DNA of 64,000 nt from Ignelater luminosus. Lineage: Eukaryota > Arthropoda > Insecta > Coleoptera > Elateridae. Both the position numbers and the translations under genes were made by a program. The stretch's first letter is position 1. Every line of letters begins with the position of its first letter. The stretch is from positions 379,935 to 443,934 of the forward strand of contig VTPC01090572.1 of assembly GCA_011009095.1 (NCBI GenBank), written 5' to 3'. Shown piece by piece: positions 36,877 to 48,590 of the stretch. The notes beneath the pieces are model-generated. The model worked only from the letters and a program-made list of their open reading frames with translations. It had not been told where the DNA came from and did not search any database.

Positions 36877-37045
36877 TTAAACTGCTGTTTCTTGACCAAT
36901 TTGCCTTTTGAATTTCGCAAGACTCTGCGTTTAGGGCTGACGTGATCTGTTGTCTTAAAATCCCCAGATAGGTTTCTTGTCCCAAGTCCTCGGCTCCAAG
37001 TCTGGCAAAATGTCTTTCTTTTCGCCGCCATGGATTCCGCCATGT
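36877..37045 (-). CDS. Candidate first coding exon of an unidentified gene
   Basis: On the minus strand a good acceptor (ctttctaattctcacag) ends at 37046 and is followed at once by acATGGCGGAATCC. The frame from ATG at 37043 is open and basic, with words MAESMAAKRKTFCQTW, LGTRNLSGDFKTTDHV and PKRRVLRNSKGKLVKK. A possible donor (ttaa|gtgtaaaac) follows at 36876-36875. Codon use is less AT-biased than nearby chance frames. I do not recognise the protein, no further exon was found, and a retro-copied fragment is equally possible. Confidence 0.35.
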
Positions 37046-37740
37046 CTGTGAGAATTAGAAAGACGCTGCAGTTTTGGTAGTGCATTATCATTGTTATAAA
37101 ACAGAAATTGCACTGGAAATTAAAAGCTTGCATCACTTTCTGGTTGATTTAGGACAATTTTTGTATTTCTTTGCGATTTGTTTATAAATCTAGTCTGACT
37201 ATGACTTCGCTGTATTATTAAATGCGTGTATTATATTAATTAGCCGAGTTTTCTCTTCGAGACTTGCTTGCTACCATCCTGCTGTTGTCAGTAGCTTTTA
37301 ATGGGCAGCTGGAGATCTGTCCATTCCATGAAGAGTTTCGTTTAGCTATTTCTACTTTTTATCATTATTATACCCCACGTTGTTTCTGCTACCAAGCGGA
37401 AATGACCGTTGTGGAGTATAGGTATCGTCTATTGATGAGTCCATAACGAGAACGAAACGATCCTTTGTAGGTACGATGGTCAGTGCTTGCATAGTGTTCC
37501 TATTTCTGTGGAAAACAATGTTGTTCCGTCTTTAAATTTACATGTCCAGGATCGTTTCGAGGAATGTTTGTTTTGCTACTCTTCTGCAAAAAATGTTAAC
37601 AATTATATGTAATCGCATTGCATAATTGGGGAAATAACAGAGACTCTTAAAACCTGAAAAATGTGTTTTTTACAATTTTCATTTCACAATCGCTTTATCT
37701 CTTGTCCAAATCCAGTGAATAAAAACAATAAAAGATAACT

Positions 37741-37902
37741 GCCCGGTTGCAGAAAGCTGAATTAAATCAAATAATGAAGTTAATCCAATTAGCCAATCTG
37801 ATTGAATAATTTTGAATTTACATTTCAGTTTTACAACACCCGATTGTCTAATCTCGGCATTAACGTGATCGTTTAATTAATTCTGCTTTCTAGAACCGGG
37901 CC
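37741..37902. mobile_element. Inverted-repeat MITE with gcccggttgcag ends
   Basis: The left end gcccggttgcagaaagctga (37741) and the right end ctgctttctagaaccgggcc (37902) are inverted copies. The similarity continues inward for about 60 bp, through gttaatc/gattaac-like words, leaving a short centre. About 162 bp with no coding sequence. Target duplication not determined. Confidence 0.7.
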
Positions 37903-37944
37903 AATATCAAATGGCAGTCTGTAGACAAGGTTATTGAAATTTGG

Positions 37945-39176
37945 AGCTCACCATTGAAATCCCAGAAACTATAAAAAATACAAAGTCAGTTAGATTCTGC
38001 GGCCACTTGCTGTTGATCTATTATTCAAATCTAAGTCTTCTAGGTGATGTTGTGGGTTTTTTTAGAACCTTCATCAAATTCAATTTTCTTTACGGTCGTT
38101 AAGTTGAATTCCTCCATGGTTTGATAAATTTAATGTAGTTGTCAGCAATGTACCATGTCACGTGCCTTAGTTCAGACATAGGGTCGGTTTCTGTTCTCGT
38201 CATTAAACTTAAACATTCTCTAATTACCATGGTAACCGATTTTGTCTTTTTGCTTCTTGTTAATATCAAATAAAGCCATACTTTTTTCAATTTCTAAAGA
38301 AGTTTCATTAGTTAGTGGAAGGAGAGTAGAAAGCGGATCAAAAAGTTTTGAACCATGTGCAATGAAGGTAAGTATGTTACTGTTGGTTTGCAATGAGAAC
38401 TCCTGTAGCATGTAGCAAAACGGTGCCTAGTCCAAAAGTAAAGAGAGGTAAAACAGTACTAGATATATTTTATCAAACTAACAGAAAATATGCAAAACAC
38501 CCACGATCCATTGAGCGCTGGCATTTTAACGAATTCGTCATTCTAATCGTCTTTATGCACGAAGCTTTATACTGCAATATAAGGAATAATTTCTTTTTAT
38601 TTAACAATTGTAAATAATAGTATACTATATACCTTCATGGCTTAGTGTTAAAAATTGCTTTTTAGTACTTTCTAACAATGCAATTTGGTTAGTGTGATTT
38701 ACGCTACTTCACGCCGCGTCGACATCTGGATATATTAAAGACATTGGAGACAAAGTAGGGCCTGTAGAAAGTGTTTATCGATTTTATAATTTCTTAATAA
38801 GAAAATTTTGGCTCAAAACGAAAATTCTTTGAGGTTATGTCAAAAACAAATGATGGAAGGTCGGATTTTTTTTTTTACCTTCTTAATTTGCATTAGAATA
38901 CGCAAATTTTGCTCCAATTTAAATGACTTTGTATCTTTTATAGCTTCGTGATCCCAATAGTGAGACCCTGGAATTTAAATAACCTTATATTGTAAAAAAG
39001 TAAACCACTCCAATATCTTTATTAAAACCTTACAAGCTCGTCCCATACATGTCTAATAGTATGAAGTCTGGGAGTAGTAACTCGGCATAACAATAATTCA
39101 CACTACAAGAAAACATTCTACTACAATCCCTTCCGTATTTTTCTTTTTGCTTGCCAGTGTATTTGAGTTCCTGGAG
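37945..39176. other. Non-coding with two decayed CAGTGTGT-type ends
   Basis: At 37948-37996 (gctcaccattgaaatcccag ... acaaagtcagttagat), and on the opposite strand at 38921-38969 (actttgtatctttta ... atcccaatagtgagaccctg), are diverged versions of the first 60-90 bp of the CAGTGTGT MITE family. They face each other about 1 kb apart, so together they could be the two ends of one old element. The centre shows no match to the young copies and no transposase. Confidence 0.45.
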
Positions 39177-39464
39177 AGAGAAAGAGAGAGAGAGACAGAG
39201 AAAGAGAGACAGAGAAAGAGAGACAGAGAGAAAGAGAGAGATAGAGAGAAAGAGAGAGACAGAGAGAAAGAGAGAGACAGAGAGAAAGAGAGAGACAGAG
39301 AGAAAGAGAGAGACAGAGAGAAAGAGAGAGAGAGAGAGAGAGANNNNNNNNNNNNNNNNNNNNNNNNNNNNNNNNNNNNNNNNNNNNNNNNNNNNNNNNN
39401 NNNNNNNNNNNNNNNNNNNNNNNNNNNNNNNNNNNNNNNNNNNAGAGAGAGAGAGAGAGAGAGA
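39177..39464. repeat. GA-rich microsatellite interrupted by an assembly gap
   Basis: Runs of agagaaagagagagac, an imperfect 16-mer, degenerate into pure (GA)n on both sides of the 100-N gap at 39344-39443. The assembly probably broke here because of the repeat, so the true length is unknown. Open frames of Arg/Glu or Ser/Leu across it are artefacts. Confidence 0.9.
39344..39443. other. Assembly gap (100 N)
   Basis: A placeholder of exactly 100 N within a GA microsatellite. Confidence 0.98.
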
Positions 39465-39589
39465 ATTCGTTGTTACATTCTTGTTCCTGAAGGGAACAGG
39501 AGACCGTTTTGACAGTATAACTCTTTTTCGGCCATAATGTAAGGAAATTTCTTTCTGGGTGGGTAGCGACATAAAAGTTCAATGCACTT

Positions 39590-39880
39590 TGCGCTCGTCC
39601 TGTGTTGTGTTGTGATAAAGCGCGAACGTGATGTGTTGTGGTGGTGTGTTGAGGAGGCGGTTGATGTGGTTTCTCGTTGTTGTTGTGTAGGAGTAGGTTG
39701 TGTTGTGATTGTGGTATGGATGAAGCGGTGAGTAGTTTGTGTAGTGATTCTCTGTGTGTCTTTGGGTAACTGTTCTGACATTTGCTTTAACCACTAAAGA
39801 AAACCACGGTAAAATCAGAGACCAGTTGCCCCTTGGATTGCTTTCTCGACCTCTGAGTACGAACGTAGGCCGTGGATCGC
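39590..39880 (-). repeat. Dispersed repeat with GT-rich core, copy 1
   Basis: A GT-rich stretch (39600-39770) runs into gctttaaccactaaagaaaa, ccacggtaaaatcagagacc and a more complex block to about 39880. A similar arrangement of a GTG-rich tract followed by gccttcaccgccaaggtaaa and ctacggtaaaaccttggcga appears at 63420-63560. Shared order but only moderate identity suggests an old dispersed family. The minus frame RESNPRGNWSLILPWFSLVV is open but has no recognised domain. Confidence 0.4.
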
Positions 39881-39954
39881 TAGCTACGTCTCTCGGTTGA
39901 GTCCTTGATAAAAGCAAGAAAAATTTTGTCGCGCTTCTATAACTAGGCTGCAGT

Positions 39955-40150
39955 TCTCAGGCCGTCGAGCCTGTCGGGCTTTTTGGACTTTCCGGCCCTT
40001 CGGGCCATCTAAATCTCTTGAACCTGCCGGGCAAAACGGATCTGTCGGGCTGGTTGGGCCTGTCTAGCCTTTAGGACTTCTCGGCCTTTCAGATTTCTTT
40101 GTTGTTCTGTTCAAGAAGGGATTTCTTTGAGCCGCGTCAAGTTTGGACCG
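39955..40150. repeat. 9-bp-unit minisatellite, locus 2, with shared tail
   Basis: About 150 bp of 9-mers (gtcgggctt, ttggacttt, ccggccctt ...) are followed by a shortened version of the tail seen at the other two loci (tcaagaagggatttctttga, gccgcgtcaagtttgga). The array is the shortest of the three and lacks about 10 bp of the tail. Confidence 0.75.
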
Positions 40151-43100
40151 TACAGAGTTCTATATTAATCCTAGCGACGACTGTAGTTTGCCCTACGTCA
40201 TCGATTACAATAAAAAAATGTGTTTGTAATGAAAGTGGTAGAGCAGACGTATATAAAACGCTTGGTGGGCCTTAAAATTTAGTGGCCGAACTCGAAGTAA
40301 ATAGGGCACTTCCGGTACTATTTCTGACAGTTTAGTCACGAAAACTTCGTGTGCCTTTCTTCACTCCGCCGCAATCCCTTTTACGTCATGTGATCGAGTA
40401 CAAAAACGAAAGAAACGTTAAACTATAGCTCACATCTTTCTCTATACCATGCATCTTATGAATTAATTAAGCAACCAAAAATGTACAGGAAGTCACCGAT
40501 GTACTCCGAACCCGGCTAGTGAATTCTAGGCATACCAGTTTACCGCCGCGACTCGGGTGCATTGCACCCCTTGTATTATATGAGCATTAGTTGGATGAGA
40601 ACGATAATCACATTTTCATGCATGTAGTAAAAGGAAAAGTGAGAAATAATAAAAAGAATAACAAAACAGCACCTGGTAGAAAATGACTCCTTGTTCACTG
40701 AATCTACTGCAAGAGAACCGCAACTGAAACTGTTTTTAATGCCTTGACGAATTAAATTCTTTCTGGAGTATAGCATCTAACACATTCTGTTGTTTAAATT
40801 TTGCGTGTAGAGCACCTAAACGAGTTTTCAGGATGTTAAGATTACATTTCTAAGGTTCTGTATGATGACTGCCAGCTTTTAAAGCGGATTTACAAAATCT
40901 TTTCACAAGAATTCAAAGAGTGCGTTTATCTATCTGGACTAACTTCTATGAATGGTAGAGGAATCTTCCTACGTACATACTACCCTGTCTTTTGTTCAAA
41001 GTCGTTCTATAAGCTGGAAGCTGAACATAACCGGAACAAAACGGAACGAAAAATCTGCAGGTCTAGATCAGTGTGTACAGATAGAATACTCTACATTATA
41101 CAGAGTTCCAGATTGTGGAATCCAAGGAGACATTTACAGTTTGATTCTCCATTGCCATTCATAGTTGTCTTTAGTGCTCTTTTCTACATCCTCTAATTGC
41201 ACTTTTGGTTTCTTGTTATTTTATACCTCTAACTTGAACGAATGAAGGAATGAGGTTATGAATGAGAATGAGATTGGGAACGCAGCTTAGCATCCGTGGA
41301 AGATGATATAATTGGAGGGACGGAGGAAACTTTGTGGGAATTGTAAAGTCACTGACGCCGATGCTGAATCCAGTTTCCCGCCGGCTGCATCCCTACACAA
41401 AAAGCGAGTCAATTTCTACAACTTTTATAGCGTATTTCTTGTAATAGGGGATACTGTGCCTGCGTGATGGGGGACTTGATGTGTTATCACAAGCACAAAA
41501 GTTCGGAAGCTTGAATTTTGTTAAGCAATCTTAATTTTACTTTTTTTGGGCAAATTCATAATTCTAACTGAAACTTTGGTGGAATTCACTACAATGGTTC
41601 TTTAAAAATTGAAACAAGTATAGCTATATTTGTTCTTAACAGGAAGGAAGAGGACAAAATCGGTTGCCATGGTAGTTGGAGAACGTGTAAATTTAACGAA
41701 GAGAGTAGAAACCGGCCCAATGTAGTTACATTGCGTGTTTATAGAAATTAAATTTATAGTGCCGAAGATTTTTAGGTTAAGGAGGAGAAACCTTCTCACA
41801 AAAGTGGTTATTTCTCTTGTTGTAGTTATTTGTGAAGCATTTTAATGCCTCCAAATTGAAAACTTTATGTTTCTTGATAGAAAATCTGTTGGATTTTCTT
41901 TAGATCTCACGTGCTCTTTTGATTAGGTCCTTATCATTTTACCTGATGTTGCTTTCTGCTTTGTCGGTGTTAACATTCTTCGATATCCGTATTTGCTCAT
42001 CCAGCAAATTTATGTGACATTCTACGAGTCTCCATGTTATTCTTGGATTTTATTTGTATAATAGACAGCATTTTACAAAGACAACTAGTTTGGTAAACGT
42101 GATTTTCTTTTAGAACTCGACGTCATCTACAAACACGACTTGAAATATTAAAAGACGTATCTTCAAATGCTGCAACTGTCACAAAAAGGAATGTTTAGTG
42201 GCGGATCAATGAAGAGGGCTACGGGGCTGCAGCCTCCCTCATTAGTGCCTCTTTACTATTTATAACATTACAGTCTATACTTTCGCTTAGGTAACTAGCC
42301 TCTAAGGACAAATCATAATTTTCTCAACCTGCCCATCTCATTTGACAGTTCTAAATATTTGGAAATGATAAATATCGAAAAATATAAAAACCTAATAAAC
42401 GATAGAACACAAAAGTTCTTAAATGCATCTGTTTGATATAATTCACTTTTTTTTTATAATTCGTATTTTTCTTTGTCGGTTGTCACGACTTTTAAAGCAA
42501 CTGTGATCAATATCTAAAAATAAAATATGTTGATGCTTTAGAAAGAGGAAAAAACTGAATCCCAAATCACTTCACACAATGTTTCTCTCCAGAGATATAT
42601 GTACAGAACAGCTTGGCTTTCAAAATGTAATGGGCAGATATTACGTTGATTCCCGTCGACGCGAATTCCATCGGGACCTGAGGGCAACCACAGAAATGAT
42701 GGGTTGACGGTTTCATTGATCTCAGGCGGGTGACTGACTACTAATCATTAGGGGATTCGGATTAAGTTGTAATCTATTCGTGCGGGTTGTGTTTGCTTAT
42801 AAGGCGGACATGTGTCCGTCTTATTCGTATGCAAATTTTACACGGCCTGCCAGCTAAAAAGGTCTTTTGATTTATTATCAAATTGTGCGGTTTCCCATCT
42901 CGTCCGCCCCTTTTTTACGTCTACTTTTACTTTTTTTGTTTTTAAGGAAGAAGCTTGGAAAACGGTAATTAATGATGGTTACCTTTTGTTGTAAATATTA
43001 ATGTGGGCACTTATTTTGCTTCCCGGTTATTATTTATCAGGAGCGCTAGGCGAAACAATTTCCTTCCCTTTTAAGGAAAAAAGTAAGTAGAGCAGCAGCA

Positions 43101-45191
43101 TTTTCCAACGTGGAAGAATAATGAATTTACCAGAACAATGGAGGGCATTCATTGATTTTTTTTTGTTCGCCCGAACATGTGTGCTCGTAACATCTGGATT
43201 TTACATTTTCGGTTCTGCGTTTTTATTCGGCGGCATTTAATTTTGTGTTCGAAATTTATAGTCCCCCAAACAGCGTTTGCACTATCCTTCCTGTATTTTT
43301 TTTACATCACTTTTTACTGTTGCTTTAAATTTAAAACGTACACAGATTTCTTTAACTTGTTGATGTTGTAAATGTTGACTGTTTTTGCTTTTTCTAATCG
43401 TGTCAGGGTGTCGTTTCGAAATTAATTATGTGAATGTCGAGTAAAACAAATTATACTTAACGTAAATAGACTTTCAACAATAGAATATTAAAAAAAATTA
43501 TGTTAGTTTGTTACTGCAAAAAGCCTAGTATGACATAAAAAGGCATTGTTCCCCATTGTTATTCTTTATCTTGAGCAATTGTAAAAGCGGCGATAAATAA
43601 ATTATCCGAGGCGCAAGATAAGTTTTTATTCTGAAGTAAATATTGAATAATCTCAAGCGAGCTAAATTATCTTTGGAGAAAACAAGGCATCATTAATTAT
43701 TTCTGAAGAAGGTGATCTCTGTAGCTAAACATTGACATTCATGATAATCCTCAATATGACAATTTAAATTGCAAACATCTGAATTGTTAAGTTGGTACAC
43801 GTTTGCTTCAAATTTGTTGGCTTTAACCTTGTGGTTCCTTATTTTAAACAAGATAATGTAAAATCATATTGTGCAATTTTAATCTCTAGGCAACCATAAG
43901 TTTTTCTTTTCACAGATTTTATTGGAACTAGGGGTGCTAGATATTGAATTTAATCCTAAGATAAATTCAAAAAGTCGATGTCAAATCTCAGAAATAGTTA
44001 ACCAATAATAATTAAGTTTCTTTTGTTTGATAATCTCAATCTGCGCTAAAAAGAGCATCTCTCGAATTAATCAAGTGGTTACAACACATTAGCAAGAGTC
44101 ATAGAGGTAAAGGGTTGTCTTCAACGAACTTACGTCTTTCAGGGATTCGATCCATCGTTAGGCCACTTCCTTTAAATTTTGACATAATCTTCGATTCTTT
44201 AACTCCATAAAGCTATCTAGGTAAAATGCCAATTAGCTAGCTTTTTTCAACTTTGATTAAGGCAAAATCCGAGAGTTGAAGTCGTGCAAAAAATCAAATT
44301 AGGAATTTTATTTATTTACATAAACTAAACTGTCTTTCTGTTGGTGTTTCTTTTGAATTTAAAATAATATTCAAATTTCAAAAATTTCTTCTTTAAAACA
44401 TGCTTCCTTCTTTGATATTGAACTGTTTGGCATTGTGGTTCGAATGTTATCAACTCTCTGTATTTCTTAGAACATTGTTTTTCAAACTGTGTTGTTTTAA
44501 GATCCTTACTGATGTTGCTTGATCACACTACAGTTCACTTCACATTTAGTGTATTCGTACCGCCTTTGATCTTGAGTTCGCAACTTCTTATTCTTCTTCA
44601 GTTACAGACCAATTTTTTGTTACGTTCCACTTGTTTTGGTGGTTTCCATTCTTGTATACTAGAATATTTTGTCGCACTCTTCTATCTTCTTACTTACGCT
44701 TTAAAACCTTTCGTTGGTTCTTATTGTCCTGGACACTCCAAGTTAAACCACATAAGTATACATAGATTGGACCTAACGGATAGTACGAATTGATGCTTCC
44801 GTGTCCCAATACCTGCTTCTCTGCATCTTGTGACGATTTTTTTCCTTTCTCTATTATTCTCTTCACGTTTTTGTAGATCCTAAACGAAAACTGTTTGTGA
44901 AGCACATTAGTGTCGTATTCCTTTTACAGTTTTCTACTGTAATCTAATCACTTCACGGCCAACTCTACGGCTCAGGTTTTTTTTCAGGGCAATTCTGTCT
45001 TTGTATCTAGACCATTTCCAAATGCCTTGCATTAAAGACTGCAGCTCTTGCCTTAACTTTCTTTCTCCATTTTATACCCATCAATCGAAACACGTTTGGT
45101 TGTGAAACATAACAAAGTAGACAAGGACACCTTACAGTGCTAACCATACAATTAATACCTACCCGTTGGCACGTCGCTCATTACTATTATA
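40151..45191. other. Five kilobases of non-coding DNA
   Basis: No gene, transposon end pair or tandem repeat was recognised. A less AT-rich block at 42640-43080 (with words such as acacggcctgccagct and cccatctcgtccgcccc) stands out in composition and could be regulatory or an old exon. The stretch gtggcggatcaatgaagagg at 42199 with ggggctgcagcctccc at 42221 resembles transposon-end sequence. Neither can be assigned. Confidence 0.4.
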
Positions 45192-46091
45192 CAGCGTGTC
45201 CACATTTCGATGCTCACTATTCGGATCTCGCAAATTGTAAGAGATACGAAGTCGGTTAAATTAGAAGAAATTTGGCTAGTTTCGAGATCAATTTGCTTGT
45301 GTTTTTTCAAAAAAGTTCACGGCTTACTAGATATTTGCTAAAAATGAAATTATCTTATTTTTTTTTAAGTGAAACATCTCAGGAACGAGCAAAGCTAGAA
45401 AAGAACAGCAAAAAGGGTGTTTCAGAGAATTTACTCCAAAACACAAAAAGATTATTTTGGCAATTGTTTTTTTGTTTACTTCGGCGGTGAAACGTAAATC
45501 CAAATTTTTTCTAATGCAACGCCTACTTGATTTTCATATTACTGAACTGCACGCCTTAAATGCTTTCAGTCATACATGATTTGACATAGCTATTCTTCTG
45601 TTTTACCGAGTTATGAAGTGAAAATCATTTTTCATCATAGTGTGCCATGACATCTAACACACAAAGTCGTGGAGTTTTATCAAAGAAATTCATTTGTTAT
45701 GCAAAAATTGCTAAAACAAAATAAATACGCTTTTATGGGGCATTACCTGCTTATTTGATGTTATCTGTGAATGCTCAGTAAAGTATCTTAAAAGCGTCTT
45801 TTGTTTTATTTTAACAATTGTTACATAACAAATGTAATTTATCCGACAAAAATCAATGAGTTTCATATGTTTAAAGCCATGGCACGCTAAGTGGGAAATG
45901 CTTTTTGTTTAAAAAAAAATAAGATAATTTCGTTTTTAGCAAATATCTAATAAGCCGTGAACCTTTTTGAAAAAACAAAAGCATAAGTAAACTGATCTCC
46001 AAAACAGCCAAAACTTTTCTAATTTAATCGACTTCGTATCTCTTACAATTTCCGAGATTCCAATTGTGAACATCGAAATGTGGACACACTG
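45192..46091 (+). mobile_element. CAGTGTGT long-TIR MITE, copy 3
   Basis: TA-flanked (45190-45191 and 46092-46093); begins cagcgtgtccacatttcgat and ends tggacacactg. Same orientation and interior as copy 2, including the nested inverted repeat around 45685-45835. It retains the aagggtgtttcagagaattt segment that copy 2 lacks and that copy 1 has in inverse. The first TIR is shortened by about 12 bp near 45300. No coding sequence. Confidence 0.9.
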
Positions 46092-46931
46092 TATAGATTT
46101 TTAAAGTTTTTTTGGCGCATAGTAAATTAACACAAGAAATTTGCCATCCCTAATCTAAGCGTAAGAAACTTCTTTGCATTGGAATGTTTGAATTTTGATG
46201 TTTCCATGTCATTCTCTTCAAACTTCCGCATCGTAGGTTATCACGGACTTTACCTCGCTTTTATAGATGATCTTCAGCATGACTGCTTGTATTCTATTCG
46301 AACTATAATAGTTATTGACGAATTAGTGGCTTAAAACGTACGTTTAGCGACTGAGTTCTGTGGAAATCTGGAACGGGATGTAGTCGACTCTTTTTTACGT
46401 CAATGATACATACAAAATCTTATGCACGGCCTATCATCATCGAGGTCGGTTAGGGCAGCCAATTGTCCCCAGGAGTCGGTTTGGCGTTGAAATTAGACAG
46501 CACTTTCTTCTTGATGCTTGATTCTTTTGTTAAAACAAAAGAATTCTTAGGGATTTCTATGATTTTAGTCTCAGAATTTCTTTTGTTTTCTTTTACGAAT
46601 TTTATTACTCTTTTTCTTTTGATTATTATTTTTATTTTAGCCTTTTTAAATTTATTTGTGGGTTTAATTAATTAATTAAATTAAAATTATTCATTGAACT
46701 GAACAGGGAGTTCAGGAGAGAGACGAAGAGTGAGAGAGTTACTGCTGGAGGTAAATGTGAGGGAGCTGACTGCTACTAGTTAAGCGGACTGGAACGTTTT
46801 CGCTCTTTTCGCTGATGCGGGTCACCTTTTATTTCCTCGAAGCGGAATGGATCAGCTAATGGGATTCTTGGTTTATACCATTTGCCCTGGTCTTCAAGAT
46901 TCAGATTCGGGCTGTCTTTTTTCTTGGCGTC
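46092..46931. other. Non-coding, nothing recognised
   Basis: Contains a Leu/Ile/Phe-rich frame (46463-46675) in very T-rich DNA without recognisable family features. The stretch from 46680 to 46931 is less AT-rich and leads into the Gypsy-associated duplication; it may belong to that element. Confidence 0.35.
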
Positions 46932-47469
46932 GGTGTCGCTTCTTTCTTCTTTTCTAAAGAAGACAAATAGTACTAAGTACTAAACACGTATAAAATTGGA
47001 AAAGGAAAAATTGCAATTTGGATAGTTTATTGAAATTGTAGCTGCATTTCCATTTATACATTTGCGAACCCACACTTCACTTCATTCGCGTCACGGACGA
47101 TCTTCTGATCAGCTGATCGATATGGTGCTTGACAGTCTCTGACGTTGAGAATGTAAACTTCTATGTCGCCTCTTCCTTCTTTTCTAAAGAAGACAAATAC
47201 TAAGTACTAAACACATACAAAGTTGGAAAAGGAAAAATTGCAAAAATAAACAAAGATAAAAAATGTTAAAGTTCAGAAATTGTTCAAAGGTAAAAGCGTC
47301 TTTGGATGGTTTACTGAAATTGTAGCTGCATTTTTATACTTTTATACATTTGCGAAACCACACTTCACTTCACTCGTGCCACGGACGATCTTCTGTAGGC
47401 AGACGATTTTCAGCCAGTCGACCTGGTGCCTGACAGCCTCTGACGTTGAGAAAGTAAACGTCTATGTGA
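46932..47469. repeat. Tandem duplication downstream of the Gypsy pol remnant
   Basis: Two direct copies: about 46932-47163 and 47163-47469. Both contain cttcttttctaaagaagaca, aaattggaaaaggaaaaatt (second copy agttgg...), tgaaattgtagctgcattt, cacacttcacttca and ctctgacgttgagaa in the same order. The second copy carries about 65 bp extra, and the first has a gatcagctgatcgat word absent from the second. In the Gypsy reading direction (minus) this lies 3' of the integrase, so it is probably duplicated 3' element sequence. LTR identity could not be shown. Confidence 0.75.
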
Positions 47470-47479
47470 CCAATGCGTT

Positions 47480-48590
47480 TCAGGATGCTGTGGTGTCCAT
47501 TCTATCTGGCTGCGAACGGGTACTTGTCCTACATCCGCTTGAACATCTGGAAGAGTACTTGGTTCTCTGGTTGGAATTAAAACGAAGGCGCTTGAAGTTT
47601 TGGGTTCCAGCCTCCGGGCAGTGGGATGATAGCTTGCTTCGTCGGCGGAGGCTGCAGGTTCCATTTTGTTTTAAGAGGAGGAGCTTTTTCAAATCTTGGT
47701 TGGATTTCCACAGGGTTGAACTTTCTATTTTCTGCACGCGGCTTTCCATTTTTCTCCAATGAATCGAGGACCATTATCGGAGATGACGGCCTTGGAATAA
47801 CCAAAACGTAGAAAAGCGTTTTTTTCCTGCCTCTAGGTGAATTGAATGCGGGGTGTCATGCTCGTTGAATGTTCAGGATTGGATTTCTACAGGAACATAC
47901 ATACAACTCCTTTTTAGACCCAAAATACAGGAGACTATTTTCTGTGTTGCAATTTTGAACGAAGCCTCTCTGCAATCTTTCTTCTGGGGGTTTTGTTGAA
48001 GAGATTGCAACAAGTTAATGGCTTCTTGGTGCAAGGACGTTTTATGTGGCGTCGCTCTTTATTTAGATCTCTTGCAAACAGATCGGGCAACTGGTTCTGT
48101 TTCCCTAGACAGTGTTCGATGTCGAAGGAGTATCTTTGAAGTTCCAGGCACCATCTCGTGAGTATGGCGTTCTTCTCTTTGGCGTCGTGGAGCCACGAAG
48201 CGTCTTGTCTGTGCCGAGTAGAAATCTTGCTTGCGATCTCTTGATGACCCATGCGATGGCGTGGCGAGGCATTCCTGCTTGTTGATGTGGTAATTGGGTT
48301 CGTTGGGGAGGAATCTTGTTCTGGCGTAGCAGTTTCTGGTTTTGCCATGTCTGCTTTTTGCCGGCGTCAGTTTGAGTTTTTGGAAGATTCCTTGTTGGGG
48401 ACTTCATATTCATTTGCACTTGGTGGAGAGGAGGTCGCTGAGCAGGGCTACGATGGCGGCAAAGTCTTGAACCTAGTCTCGCAACCAATTGTAAGTACCG
48501 AGGAAGAATCGGAGGGTCTTCTGGTTAGTTGGCGTCTTGGCATTTCGAATCAGATCGTAGTGGCTGTAAAAATGCAGTTTGCACCCTGAA
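47480..48590 (-). pseudogene. Ty3/Gypsy retrotransposon pol remnant (RT end, RNase H, integrase)
   Basis: Reading leftwards, 48540-48430 gives LRFFLGTYNWL and FAAIVALLSDLLS in shifting frames, the RT/RNase H connection of Gypsy elements. The 48105-48240 block gives ILTRWCLELQRYSFDIEHCL and NQLPDLFARDL, the RNase H end. At 47762-47830 comes LRFGYSKAVISDNGPRF, the integrase catalytic SDNG motif. The order agrees with Gypsy. Stops and frameshifts occur throughout and the RT palm is missing. Inactive. Confidence 0.8.

Noticed and set aside
39030-39582. Ser/Leu-rich and Arg/Glu-rich frames around 39.1-39.6 kb
   Set aside because: They are translations of GA/CT microsatellite and pass through 100 N.
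44130-44170. Possible tRNA or SINE B-box (gggattcgatcc)
   Set aside because: No A-box at the right distance and no cloverleaf can be drawn.
46463-46675. Hydrophobic Leu/Ile/Phe frame resembling a membrane or mitochondrial protein
   Set aside because: T-rich DNA gives such translations by chance; no conserved motif and no splice or context support.
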